Positions 11,481 through 22,070 of a DNA stretch of 64,000 nt are shown piece after piece. Origin of the DNA: Mesostigma viride (lineage: Eukaryota > Streptophyta > Mesostigmatophyceae > Mesostigmatales > Mesostigmataceae); NCBI GenBank assembly GCA_009746045.1, contig RPFO01000080.1:5257556-5321555 (forward strand), given 5' to 3'. The notes beneath the pieces are model-generated. The model saw nothing but the letters and a program-made list of their open reading frames with translations. It was not told where the DNA came from and did no database searches. Made by a program: the position numbers and the translations under genes. The stretch's first letter is position 1; each line of letters opens with the position of its first letter.

Positions 11481-13756
11481 TTGCGCCGCAGGCGCAGGTC
11501 CTCCTCCTCCGCCTCCTCCTCCCCCACCTCCTCCTCCAACCGGGAGGAGCCAGGCCTCCTTCCCACAGTGGTGCCGTGACCACGGTGCTTGCCCTGCACC
11601 TCCTCCTCCTCCTCCTCCTCCTCCTCCTCCTCCTCCTCCTCCTCCTCCTCCTCCTCCTCCTCCTCCTCCTCCTCCTCCTCCTCCTCCTCCTCCTCCTCCT
11701 CCTCCTCCTCCTCCTCCTCCTCCTCCTCCATCTCCACCTCATCCCCGCTGGCCTCATCATCGGTGGCGTAGCCGTCGTGCCTGAGGAACGCCTCCACGTA
11801 TTGCGCATCGCGGGCCTTGTTGACAGCCCTGATGTTGTGATACATGTACATCAAGTCCACCACCTTCTCCTCGGACAGACGGTTCCGCAACTTGGTGTGC
11901 AGGAACTTCATGTTGGACCAACAACCCTCGGCCGCACTCGCGGACGTTGGCGCCGCCAGCACAGGCACAGCCACCATCTTCAGCTCGATGGCGCCTGCCA
12001 TGCCCCCAATCTGCTGCCAGTATCCAGAGGGCGTCTCCTTCTCGATCCAGGTCATGGACATCTTGGAGCCAAAGGCGCCCTCCAGCCTCCGGAACCTGTG
12101 CCACTGGCTCACAGCCTCTGCACCCTTCTCGCTGCCCAGGAGCTTCTCGCAGATGCGCGCCAAAGCCACCATCACCTCCTCATTGTCCTCAATGCCCGGC
12201 CGGCCCACCTCCACCTGCCTGCCCTTGTCGTCCTGGACGATCCGAACGACGTGCTGGGGGTTCAAGGCGAAGCCCGCCATGTGCAGGTCGTTGTTCATGC
12301 ATTCCCACCGGCTGCGCCAGATGTCCAGCACGTCGCCCCTGCGCTTCTTGTCGGCGATGAGAACCTCCTCCCTCTGCGGGTTGGACGCCTCCAAGGCCTT
12401 CTCCACGTCCAGCATGGACGCGTAGATCGTGCCCATGCTGGCCCGCCGCCCATCGACCTCACGCAGGACATTGTACATCAGCTGCAAGACCTGCAGCACA
12501 TTGCCGAGCTCCTGCCACAGCCCCTCGTCCAGGATCAGCGAGCGCACCTCCCTGGCCTCTGCCGTCCAGTCCTTGTTGGCGGTCGCCTTCCTCCAATGCT
12601 TGGAGGCGACCATCGTGGCCAGCGTGTCCCGCTCGTTGTAGCACTTCTTCGCGCACAGGAAGTTCTTGGCGAACCGCGTCTCGGGCGGCAGGTTGAGCGC
12701 GCCCTTGTCGTAGCTGCGCCAGAGGGAGAGCGTCGCATCGTGGGCGCGGATGAACTTGGAGATCTGGCGACACGCTGCCAGTTGCTCCTTCACCCATGGC
12801 AGGTCGCCCACGTCCTCGAACGCGAGGTTGATGACGTGAGCAGAGCACCACGCGGGCGTGATGTGCTCGAAGCCCTTCGAGGCCGCCACCTCCTCGCATG
12901 CATTCTGGCACGCACTTGCTCCATCCATCAAGAGCTGGATGTAGTTCTCAGGCCCGTGCCTCCTCATGACCACCTTGCAGGCCTTGCCCAGATAGGCAGA
13001 GTTCTTGTACTGGCCAGAGGCGTCCAGCGCGTCCTCAAAGATGGCGATGCCGTTGGTGACGCTCAGAAAGTTGACGATGGGCTTCTTGTTTACATTCGTG
13101 GCGGAATCAGAAACGAGGGTCCAGCTGTAACGGTTGTTCTTGGCCCTGAGATCCTCGACAGCCACCTGCACGCTCTCCTTCTTCTTCACGAGCAGCTCGC
13201 CACCCAACAACTTCCGAGAAGGAGGGGTGACGTGCCCTCCTTTGTATTGGATCATGCCGGCCACCATCTGCTTGAAAGAGGCGCTCTCAGCCGCATTGAA
13301 GGCAATGCCGTTCTCGATAAAAAATTCGGCAGCCAGCAGCTGGATACCTTGTTCGTCGACGGGAACCAGCCATTTGGTGATGCTCAGCTGGCCTTGATGC
13401 TTGCTGGGAACCGACGACAAGTCAGCCGGCGCAGCCCCTCCCATCTCCGCCATTGCCCTGTTCAAAGTGTGCACCTTCTTGGCGTCTGACTTCTGCAACT
13501 TGTTGTTAGCAATCCTGAGAAACCTGTTCCGGATATTCGGTGGAATTTTGTCGCAGGGTAACACCCCTTCCCCTGCGATTCCGGCAAAGTGTGCACGGAC
13601 TCGGAATACGCTTATTGGCCCCGCCTTGTAGGAGAAGTTCTTGTTGCAAAATGAGCAGAACATCCTCGACACATACTGCGTTGTGTTACTAACAGCATCC
13701 GTGACTGCTTCTTTCTTCTCGACAACGAAATCCCATTCAGGCCCTTTCTTCGGCAT
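11477..13756 (-). CDS. hAT transposase (C-terminus altered by retroelement insertion)
   Basis: Transposase of the hAT family, which cuts and pastes the element. The start is taken at ATG 13756 (MPKKGPEWDF); an upstream in-frame ATG at 13783 is possible. Order: N-terminal zinc finger of BED type (CSFCNKNFSYKAG with downstream RVRAHFAGIAGEGVLPC), a DUF659/RNase H-like core (WTLVSDSATNVNKKPIVNFL, MDGASACQNACEEVAA, PAWCSAHVINLAFED) and the C-terminal dimerisation region (SAAEGCWSNMKFLHTKLRNR). After DEVEMEE comes a poly-Glu run of about 40 residues. The final residues before the stop are read at the junction with the (TTAA)n tail of the insert at 10999-11480; the frame continues beyond it for about 25 codons on the other side. 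Otherwise the frame is intact, which suggests a young element. Confidence 0.9.
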   Translation of the reverse strand: MPKKGPEWDFVVEKKEAVTDAVSNTTQYVSRMFCSFCNKNFSYKAGPISVFRVRAHFAGIAGEGVLPCDKIPPNIRNRFLRIANNKLQKSDAKKVHTLNRAMAEMGGAAPADLSSVPSKHQGQLSITKWLVPVDEQGIQLLAAEFFIENGIAFNAAESASFKQMVAGMIQYKGGHVTPPSRKLLGGELLVKKKESVQVAVEDLRAKNNRYSWTLVSDSATNVNKKPIVNFLSVTNGIAIFEDALDASGQYKNSAYLGKACKVVMRRHGPENYIQLLMDGASACQNACEEVAASKGFEHITPAWCSAHVINLAFEDVGDLPWVKEQLAACRQISKFIRAHDATLSLWRSYDKGALNLPPETRFAKNFLCAKKCYNERDTLATMVASKHWRKATANKDWTAEAREVRSLILDEGLWQELGNVLQVLQLMYNVLREVDGRRASMGTIYASMLDVEKALEASNPQREEVLIADKKRRGDVLDIWRSRWECMNNDLHMAGFALNPQHVVRIVQDDKGRQVEVGRPGIEDNEEVMVALARICEKLLGSEKGAEAVSQWHRFRRLEGAFGSKMSMTWIEKETPSGYWQQIGGMAGAIELKMVAVPVLAAPTSASAAEGCWSNMKFLHTKLRNRLSEEKVVDLMYMYHNIRAVNKARDAQYVEAFLRHDGYATDDEASGDEVEMEEEEEEEEEEEEEEEEEEEEEEEEEEEEEEEEEEEEEEEEEEEVQGKHRGHGTTVGRRPGSSRLEEEVGEEEAEEEDLRLRRN
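11599..11728. repeat. (CTC)n array encoding poly-Glu
   Basis: About 43 perfect CTC trinucleotides. On the minus strand they are GAG codons and extend the acidic tail of the hAT transposase without breaking the frame. Confidence 0.95.
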
Positions 13757-14343
13757 GGCTGCAAATCGAAAATGGCTGCACACTATCGCACAGTCGCACT
13801 GGCCTCGTCCTCGCTATATTGCATTACAACGTCAGTAGCACAGCTGGCATTTGCTGTCATTATGCGTGATGTACCTAGTCCTAGCTGTCTCCTACCGGCC
13901 AAAGATTTTGCAAGGCTTGCGCTTTATGGAAAGAACTGTACGCATCTACTTCTAGTAGTAAAAATCTCAAATGTGCAGTGAACGCGCCGCGCCCAGAACC
14001 TGGGCACCGCGCCAGTGCCCGCTGCCCGCTGGTACCCCCGAAAAATTCTAAGTCCAAACCGCGTATTCTGAAGTAAAGTACGCGTACATACGGCGGAGGC
14101 CTTCAGTGTACGTTTTCCCGTACTTCTGCGGCTCCGTACGGCGTACTGACCAACCCGGTCTGAACATATAGCCAGGGCGTAGCATGGCTGTACTAGGACT
14201 AGGCTAAGGCTATGGCTGGTTGTGTACCGTGCGTTGGCGGCACGTGACTAGGTGTGTTGGCACAGCTAGGCAAACATTCTAGGCATGGCTGCCTTAGCGG
14301 CAGTGACTGACTCCAATGGTTACAAGCTAGGGCTATTGCTATT

Positions 14344-16823
14344 CTAGCCCGCTGGGGGCGTCCACATCTTGTGGTTGATCATCAGGTCCCCGCCCCTCCA
14401 GTACACCTTGGGCTTCTGGGGGTCCTGCTTATGGCGGAGTGTCGCGTTTGCGTGCCATATCATCCTGGACTGGTCATTACCGCTACTTGGAATGCATCCA
14501 CTATCAGCAGTAATCATGTGTGAGATATGCCACCTATGAGAATGAAAGGTGCGGTCCTTTATGGCACCGCCACCTTCATGACAGGCAATCCGGCCCAACC
14601 AGCCGATTCTTGAGACCATGCTTTATCATTAAAGCAACCAAAAGACATTTCAATTCCAATGAGATACATGACGAATTACAAAGAGTGTCGAGTTGTAATG
14701 TTGTAGTTATAAGAGCAGCTGTGAGGCCCCTTGGGTGACGCCACTGCAGGCCCCTTCATGTGGCGGCAGTGCGTGTGTTCCCGACCTAGTTCCTACTGGC
14801 ATTCTTGCCAACGACGACCAGGGTGCCCGAAGGCCCTGTCCCTTGTCTCGTTCTCAGTCTTACACACATTCTTAACAAAACCAATACATTGTCATATCCG
14901 TCAGTCCATCCTCATGGCAACTGACTGCATGCAACCACTCACGGGGGCTGCTCCGGGCTGCTCGAACTATTTCACCCCATGAAGACAACAAACCAGTTGT
15001 GAGGGAGAGAATTGAGAAACGGACGAACAACGACCACCATGGTTCGTTGCTCATCCTTCTATACTGCTCAAAGCTCAAACCTGGCGGCTGGCAGCACTAG
15101 CGCCACTTTAGACATCAGCCAATCATAACATTGCCGTCTAATTTCCGACAAGCTAAACTTCAAGCTTTATCTGTCAAGCGAACACAAATATACAAGGGCA
15201 AATCTATCGGCTATGCCAGGCACCGCCTGGGGCTTCCTTGCATTTGTGTCTGGTGTCCCACGTTGAAATCCTGAAATTGCACATCTGCTCAGTGCCTCGC
15301 CGGCTTGCTGTGTACCAGCATTCGGCAAACTGCCCTTGTGACGAATGTCAGTGAAATTCAGGTCCGCCCAAAAGTTCCGTCAGCAAATTCAGCGGACTTG
15401 GCGCGTGAGTACAACTGAGATCCGCGGCGTCAGTACCGGGCCGCGGTATAGCAACCCGCACAAGGCTGCGGACGTCAGAATTACGCTAAAATCTGAATTG
15501 CGGACGTGATTAAATAGATCACGGACGCGACAGGAGGTATTCCGGCCACAGGTTGCGTCGCTGCGCTGTTGCTGAGCGGGGGTTAGGTCGTCATCCAGCG
15601 TCCAGGTGAGGTCGTGCAACCGCTTGCGACGAGAGAGGAACCGCTGCTTATCCTCAGGGGAGAGGAAGGTGAGCAGGACTGGTGGGGTGGCCGCCTTGTC
15701 CCTTGAGTGGGGAAGGCGGTGGCACCCACCACGCAGTTCTACCTCACCTACCAGGCCCATGAGGGTAAGAAGCTGGTTCTTGATCTCGTCAGCAAGGGAG
15801 GTTGACGTCTCACCTGGCTTCTGGGGGAAGCGACGTAGCACCACTCGGCACTCGCGGCGAGCGCGATCGGTGACCTCCCGTTGCTGGGCCTGGCGGTGGT
15901 CCTCCAGCTCCTGGAGCTTCGTGGCGATGGCGTCGGTGGTGGAGGCGGTCGCTGACCGCATGCAGCAGGTCCGCATAGGAGAGCGGGAGGTCACTGGTCA
16001 GCATCCTGCCGGGGTGGCTGGGAGGCAATGGTGGCCGTCTGCTCCGCTAGCTTTGGGACCTGTGTGGCCAGGGCCTCGGTCAGTGTGGGCGGTGATGGCC
16101 TCAAGCTTCTTCATGAGCACGCCGCACTTGCCTTCCACCTGGTTAAGGCGAGAGACAAGTGCAGCATGCGTTTCCCAAGCCTGCGCCGCGGTGTGTAGCG
16201 CCGTGAACTGTGGTTGTAGCTTGTGGACGACCTTGGTTTCCACGTTAGAGACCCGGGCCTCGACCGTGTTGAGCGTGGTGTGCAGCGATGTCATCTTCTC
16301 GGCCAGCGGCCAGGTCACGTGCTCCTCCAGCACTGCGCGGATGTCATCCTTGCAGATCGAGGGAGGAAGCCGGTGGGGCTGCCGGCTGTGCGGGGGCGGG
16401 GGCTTTGAGCGCTCTGCTGATGTTGGCGAAGCTGCGCTGGTAGTAGCTGGTCAAGATAACCGTGCGTTGGCGGGATTCGTCACAGGTGTAGAGCCAGGAC
16501 GTGTCGCGGTAGTCGATAGCCGTCCCCCCTCTCCAGGCCACAAAGAGCTTCCGCTCCTGTGTGAGGAACTGGAGAACTTCGACGACTTCCTGCGGCGACA
16601 GTTTCTGCCACTCGAGGAGGGTGAACAGTTGGTCGCCGGGCAAGAATTTGCTCCATTTGTGGCGATCGTGGCATGGTTTCTTGGGCTCAGGCGAGGCGCT
16701 TGGCGAGGTTTTGGCGGGTAAGCCTGGCGGCTGAACAATGGCGAGGGCGAGAGGGTTGGGCTGGGCGCTGGGAAGCTGTGCCAGCTCCTTTTCCAGCCCT
16801 CGTTTTGCTTTGGTAGTCGTCAT
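14344..16823 (-). pseudogene. ORF1 of element B, interrupted and frameshifted
   Basis: Presumed LINE ORF1-type RNA-binding protein. From ATG 16823: a variable N-terminus with QPPGLPAKTSPSASPEPKK; a conserved block (FTLLEWQKLSPQEVVEVLQF, FVAWRGGTAIDYRD); a helical, coiled-coil-like part (LHTTLNTVEARVSNVETKV, LVSRLNQVEGKCGVLMKKLE); an RRM-like part (RRECRVVLRRFPQKPGETST, PPVLLTFLSPEDKQRFLSRR); and the end LTPAQQQ...YWRGGDLMINHKMWTPPAG. Frameshifts near 16340 and 15995 break it, and a DNA element (14440-15532) interrupts it after LTPAQQQ. Comparison with element G shows the frame closing across that insertion. Confidence 0.75.
14440..15532. mobile_element. Non-autonomous DNA element with TGTCGCGT termini, 1093 bp
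   Basis: The two ends are inverted: TGTCGCGTTTG on the left and, reading inward from the right, TGTCGCGTCCG. GGAG flanks the element on both sides (14436-14439, 15533-15536). The empty site, GGCGGAGGTATTCC, is seen inverted in element G near 62440-62455. The right end carries repeated CGGAC words (15378, 15405, 15425, 15468, 15501, 15522) as subterminal repeats. No transposase is visible. The 4-bp duplication and short termini do not let me name the superfamily. Confidence 0.75.
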
Positions 16824-17007
16824 AGCTGGTCACGTGCGTAACTTTGTCTATACTGCGTGGCAGCCGTAACCGTTTATACTGGCAAGTGCGTCTTAGAAAG
16901 GCGCATCGAATGCAAGTGGTCTGACCGAATTTGGGGCTCAGACGCAAAAGATCTGAACTCCGCCGTCAGCCATACCGCCGTCAGCCATTTTCGTTGCAAG
17001 TGTGGGC
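16824..17007 (-). promoter_or_regulatory. Element B 5' leader
   Basis: On the minus strand the leader carries GCGCCTTTCTAAGACGC, a near-perfect hairpin (arms GCGYCTT and AAGACGC) matching the leaders of LINE-A and element C. Two copies of TGGCTGACGGCGG (about 16960-16990) lie just downstream of the insertion boundary. Confidence 0.55.
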
Positions 17008-17016
17008 GCATAGGCA

Positions 17017-17060
17017 TTAATTAATTCATTAATTAATAGACGACGTGACTGCGTCACGTG
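17017..17060 (-). mobile_element. Family II retroelement 3' end (CACGTGACGCAGTC, TTAA)
   Basis: The minus strand reads GCTCACGTGACGCAGTCACG, then TCGTC, then a TTAATTAATTAA-type tail. The CACGTGACGCAGTC core followed by TTAA also occurs at about 30597-30630 (plus) and, as CACATGACGCAGTCA, at about 57715-57730 (minus). It is a distinct 3' hairpin family, and its tail was the target of element B. Confidence 0.5.
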
Positions 17061-18360
17061 AGCATAAGTCCTCAGTGGGAGCGGAACATGGGATGGAATG
17101 GCATAGGCATAGCATGGCTAAATTCTTAATGCAACATCCATGGGGGTCCCATTAATTATAGACATGGCTTGGCTAAACACAACACCGCGAACCCGCCAAA
17201 TTTTGACATAAATTATTGTCCGGATTTCGTCCGAGATCTAGATTTTTCCCGCGCCGCGTGAGACGAAAACGACGAAAACACCCATGGCGGTCGAGCATCA
17301 GCTAGCGTTCTGAAACCTGCGTCATTTCAGCCGCCTGAGGTGTCAAAACGAAGCTTACATCACGATTAATCCATGGAATAAGTTTGGAATGATATGCGCT
17401 GTGATTGCGACGAGGGCATTGAGCGGGATGTCCAAATATTTTTTTTGCAGCGCACAATTTTTTTCGCGAAATCCAGATTTCTCGGTGGTACGTGTCTCAC
17501 GGTCTTGGATACGGGAGGAAACGAAAAACCCGGCACGATAGCTCAGCTTGTTCGTTATAATATTCCCGAAGAGGTTAGTGTTTTCATTTTTTGAGTTTCG
17601 CTTTTAATTTTCCGGCATTTGCGTGAATAAACTGGGGGGTGCGAAATCCGTCTGTTTCTTGCGTCATGCAATGCATATCTTTATCGTCAGATAATTACCT
17701 CTTTAGGCTATGCCCGACCTTCCTATACTGCCAGCCTGCGGCAATAAGCCAGCAGGACATATGCATGGCGTGCACGAGATTCCGCGCAAAGGTCCCTAAT
17801 GGTCTCCCGGCTGTGCAATAAGTGCGGTAAAAACTGCGAAAATTGCTTATAATGCCTGTAGAAAGCTCTTTGCGACAGTGTTTTCCAAGCGAGTTTATCG
17901 TTCTTTTGACGCCCGATACAAAAGGCAAAGGGGGGCATCGTTTTTAATTAGTCGGCATGCGGTTTCGAGGTGTGATGGGCCGGGCAGAGGACCTCGCCAC
18001 GACACGCTGGGTTCAAGCTTCGCATCTCCCGGCAGCCATAAAGAAGCGCAGATTAAGCGAGGTGAGCGAGCTAGAGGGCCCAGGATCGCTGCTAACGCAA
18101 GGCAGCTTCTCAAAGGGTAGAGAGCTGGATTAATAAGACGTTCTCAAGTGCATTTTGCAGTGGTTATTGCCACCTTGTCCAGATATTTGCCCTCGTCTTT
18201 CTGATTTAAAGACTGTTTTAAAGAGGGATAGGATAACGTTTCCAACGTTGTTGCTCATTCATTAAAGTAAAGAAAGAGCCTTTTCAGTTGCTGACAACGA
18301 GATGGAAGCTGCCTCATGCAAACTACCCATGCAATGCAAGTGATGCAACGTGAGGCCATG
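17061..18360. other. Non-coding stretch, no gene recognised
   Basis: No open frame longer than about 80 codons, and none with recognisable motifs. Base composition is mixed, with AT-rich runs near 17200-17260 and 17440-17640. Two GCATAGGCA-related words near 17100 echo the element B target. Confidence 0.5.
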
Positions 18361-19660
18361 CATGGCTAACGTTGACTTCATGCGTGAGTTGGGCAGGTGG
18401 CTGGCTAGGTGTGTGGCTGGCTAGGTGAACGGGGCGTGTATGGAGGGACCTGATGGTGCGGGCGTGCGAGGGCAAGTGGGCGGGCACATGCCTGGCTGGT
18501 TTGGGTGTTGGGTGGTTAGGTGGTTTGGTGATCGGGTTGTTGAGTGGTTAGGTGGTTAGGTAGTTGTGTAGCTGGTTGATTGGTTGGTTGGTTGTTCAGT
18601 TGCCCTGGAAGTCTTGGGTGGGAGGCTTAGGCTGTAGATGCTTCAAGGGATTCCTAGACATGGGTGGGTTCAATGGCAGGTGGCTGGCTGAAAGGTGGAT
18701 GCCTTGGTAAATGGCTGGCCGAGTAGCTGGGAGCACAGGCAGGTGGAGAGGGTGGGTGGATGGGTGGCTGGTCATGATGGGTAGACGAGTGTTAGGGTGA
18801 TCGGTTGTAGGCAGATGGCCAGGTGTCTGCGTGATGATAGGCTTTGGAGACTCCTAAGTGGGTGGGTAGTTAGATGTGTGAGTGAAACAATTGCATGGGT
18901 TTGAGGATGGTGGGTTAGTGGTTGGGTGGTTAGGGATGCGTGTGGGTGGGTGGGTTGGTGGATGGGCCATTGGTGGTTGGTGGCTGGTGGATGTGTAGAT
19001 GACTAGGTGTGGGTCGGTGGGCGAAGGGACGGGTAGATGGGCGGGTGGGCGCACAGATATGGATGCGTGGGTGGGTTTATGGTTGGGACCGACTTACCTG
19101 ATATCGCTGGTGAAGGGCTGTGCAGGTTGGGGGTGAGGTGGGGGGTGGCTGGCTGAGAAAGTGCATGTGTGGGTGGGTCAGTGGGTATAAGGGTGGGGGG
19201 GCACTGAGTGGTTGAGTGGGTGGGTGGGTGGGTGGGTCAAGGGTGGGTGGCCGGATGGTGCATATGGGGCATGCTGGCTGGGTGTTTAGGTGGTTGGGTG
19301 GTTGGGTGGTTGGCTCATTGGATGGGTGAGTGCTTCCTTATTACCTATTATAGGTGTGTGGGTCGCAAGCGCAGGTGCCTTGCTGGGTGGGTGAATGTCC
19401 AAGTGGGTTGGTTAAGCTGGTTGGGTGCCTAGGTGCATGCGTGGTTATATAATAAGGTGGGTTAGCACGTGCACGGCTGGCTGGCTGGCTTTGGTCACTA
19501 GGTGGGTGGACGTGTGGGTGGCTGGGTGCACGGGCGCGCAAGAGTGTAAGCAGTTCATTGGGTGGGTGACCAGGTGGCTGCATGGGTGGGTTACTGCATG
19601 GGTGGCTCGGTGCCCACAAAGCACAAGAGATGGAGACATGGGATATGCCAATTCCATATC
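18361..19660. repeat. Degenerate TGGCTGG/GGTGGGT minisatellite
   Basis: About 1.3 kb of G- and T-rich sequence built from diverged TGGCTGG, GGTGGGTGG and GGTTGGTTG words. It has no single long frame and is strongly strand-asymmetric (G-rich on plus). It looks like an old, decayed version of the (TGGG)n arrays found in the eIF2A introns. Confidence 0.75.
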
Positions 19661-20114
19661 ACGTGAGCATACGTGGATGCCAGGTGACATGTGCCAGCGG
19701 CTGGGTGTCACTTCACCTTGATGTTCGCTCGGCATGTTCTTGACATGTATTACACGTATATATCACGCACGGTGCGTGTTGGTAGCAACCAAATGGCTGT
19801 GTTCTAGTGACGTGGCATGTATTGTCCACCTTTCCTTCCCATTTTGCAATGTGCCAAGTAGTTTAAAGGTATGGTGTTATGGGGTATATATGGACGTGCA
19901 CTGCGCATCACAGCAATGTGGCATACTGGCAATGTCTACCTTACATTATACATTCTGCTAGCTATGGTCACCACTCAGGCATTCACATGCCCCAAGGTTT
20001 TGCACGCTGTTTGTACTAGTCATTCTTGAGTTGCCTGCAAAGAATTAACATGATGTGCCCTAGCTTGGGGAGTGTCTTGGTGGTTAGTGTTGTTAAAATT
20101 GTGATAAAAAAGAG
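19661..20114. other. Non-coding stretch, no gene recognised
   Basis: Mixed composition. Words around TATGGACGTGCACTGCGCATCA and ATGTATT recur loosely (19740-19930), but no frame or family is recognisable. Confidence 0.45.
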
Positions 20115-20320
20115 CCAAAATGGTGACAAATGCAGGCAAATGTCACCATTTTGGGCTCCGTATGATCTGAATTTTTGCACATGAATTGTGGGGACCCTGT
20201 GTCAGGTGTTGGCATGATGACAATAGGTTTGGGTGTCATTCTGACATTATTTGGATTTAATATTAATTAAAAATTGCCATTTACGACAAATGCTAGCACT
20301 ATTTTGCTAGCATTTGTCAC
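20115..20320. repeat. Two related long hairpins
   Basis: The first inverted repeat pairs CCAAAATGGTGACA (20115-) with TGTCACCATTTTGG (to 20155). The second pairs GACAAATGCTAGCA with TGCTAGCATTTGTC (about 20285-20320). Both loops are short and both right arms are followed by GGGCTCCG(T/A)ATG, so they are diverged copies of one unit about 170 bp apart. The loop of the first contains AATGC like the second stem. Confidence 0.7.
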
Positions 20321-20863
20321 TAAATAGGGCTCCGAATGCCCTAGAACTTTGTACAAGGTCAGAACAACTCGTATTCGTCACCCTTGCAAAGTTACAGCAT
20401 AATCTGATATCAATTATTGTTGCTATGCAAGTGCAAGTGGTTTAGGTGGCCAGTTTTGGCCTTGGATCTGGAGTTAACTTAAGCAGGGAATACCACGTAA
20501 ACTTAACATTTTGACTCAACTACTCCACCACTAGCCAGACACATCCCGGGGAGTCGTGGGATCCAATCCTAGGTCAATCCAACCATAAACTTGCCATGGG
20601 CCAGAATTTATGTAAAAAAAAGGCCATTTCAAGGTGTTGTGAATGCTGAAGGCATCATCCATGGGGGCCATTATGGGCGCACATGCGCGTGGGCCACATG
20701 CTCTAGGCTAAGCCTGACTAATCTACACTACTGGTATATATTCCTAGTCTGAGGTGGCAGGAGGGGCTGGCTGCCAGGGCTTGTGGTCAACGTGGATGAC
20801 CGCCCCCCTCCAGTATACCGGCTTCCCCCGTGCGCTCTGCCGGAGCTGAAGGTAGGTCGGCCA

Positions 20864-21828
20864 CTAATTAAATAATTAATTAATTAGTCTCGTGCTCCCG
20901 TTGGGGAGTCACGGAGCATTAACCCCGATGGATGGATGGATGGGTGCGCAAACAGTGCTACCGGTCTAATCTATCTAATCAACTACCTACGACATCTATC
21001 TAACAGCATGCTAACTAAAACATCTAGCTAGACAGCCTCGCGCTGCCCTAGGGGAGCTGTCGGGCGTGCCTCCCACGGGATTGCACACGCGGGCGCTTCC
21101 CCACAGGGGGGGGCTCGTTGTCCTCTATGACCTGGGCCCACTTCGGGCCTTGTCCATCATCTTCTTCCAAATCACCCGTGGAGAGGCCCCCCATGTCCTC
21201 TACTAGCTGTTCTTTGAAGGTGCGGGCCTTGCGGCGTCTAACATGACTGGGCCCGGCCCACGTCAGGAGGTGCCGGCCATGCAGGCTGAGCTGGTCGCAG
21301 TCCTGCACGGGGGCCACGTGAGGTGTCTACCTGGTTGGTGCGAGCTAGGTGCCCTACTAGCTGCAGGCGTCGCTGCTTAATGGTGCTGGTGATATATGGC
21401 ATGCCCTGGTACAGGTCCTCATTGCGGACATGAGCAGCATATCCTACTCTGAAAATGGAACGCAGCATGTTGGTGACCGCGCCGTACGTCCAGCTTGCGG
21501 GCCAGCCGGCGGTGAGGGTCCACGTCGATCTCGGCCCCATACGTGAGAACAGGAAGGACGAGGACCTTGAACAGGTCCTGTTTCTCGATCTTGCCCAGGG
21601 GCTTGCGCCACAGGGCCCGGTACTGGCGTAAAGCGTGCCAGGCGAGGGAGATGCGATGGTCCACATCGACCTCGCAGCTGGGGAGCAGGCTGCCCAGCAG
21701 CTTGACGCGGTCCCGATACAGGACTCGAGAGCCGTCGAGGAGATAGAGCGGGGTGGCGGTGAGTGGGTGAGCCCAACCGCCAGGGCCTCTGTCTTCTTGC
21801 TGACCTCAAGCCCCACTGCACGGGCCTC
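20864..21828 (-). mobile_element. LINE-D: 5'-truncated LINE inserted in element C
   Basis: AGGTCGGCCA flanks the insert at 20854-20863 and 21829-21838 (10 bp). On the minus strand the frame enters in the RT C-terminal half (VSKKTEALAVGLTHS, DHRISLAWHALRQYRALW, LPVLTYGAE, YAAHVRNEDLYQGMPYITS, RRLQLVGHLARTNQVDTS), with several frameshifts. It ends with the LINE-A type 3' UTR, (CATC)n, hairpin and TTAA tail. It is the same family as LINE-A and preserves the stretch that is joined to EN there. Confidence 0.85.
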
Positions 21829-22070
21829 AGGTCGGCCATAGCTCGCGTCGCCGCTGTTGCTGGGCCAGGGTCAAGTCGTCGTCTAGCGTGAAGCGAGTCT
21901 CCGACGGAGCTTCTTGCGGCATTTAATTAGGAACGACAGCTTGTCCGCCATGTACTTAAAGGTGAGGAGCACGGGTGCCGGGCCAGCCTTCCCCCGCGCG
22001 CGGGGGAGGCGGACAGCCGACATGTCCAGCTCACCAATGAGTAGCATGGGGGCAAAAATGTCGCGCTTAA

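Larger units (their letters stand above)
10081..14158 (-). mobile_element. hAT-superfamily DNA transposon, 4078 bp
   Basis: Terminal inverted repeats begin CCGGGTTGG at both ends (CCGGGTTGGCAAATAC and, inverted, CCGGGTTGGTCAGTAC). TCTGAACA flanks the element at 10073-10080 and 14159-14166. An 8-bp duplication is the hallmark of hAT transposition. The undisturbed target is seen in element G (about 62726-62740, inverted), which confirms the site; the right flank here has two extra bases (TA). The element carries a transposase gene on the minus strand and TACGCG-rich subterminal regions, and was later invaded by a retroelement fragment (10999-11480). Confidence 0.92.
9818..17007 (-). mobile_element. 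Element B: ORF1-only retroelement, host of two nested insertions
   Basis: GCATAGGCA flanks the element at 9809-9817 and 17008-17016, a 9-bp target-site duplication. Reading the minus strand: leader with hairpin (about 16890), ORF1 (16823 to 14344), about 400 bp of 3' UTR, the terminal hairpin (about 9850-9880) and a TTAA tail (9818-9849). No endonuclease or reverse transcriptase is present between ORF1 and the 3' end. The same organisation recurs in element G, so this is a family structure rather than one deletion. A hAT (10081-14158) sits in the 3' UTR and a small DNA element (14440-15532) sits in ORF1. Confidence 0.8.

Noticed and set aside
11576-13489. 637-codon plus-strand frame opposite the hAT transposase
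   Set aside because: A shadow of the transposase frame, with poly-Leu from CTC and no recognisable domain.
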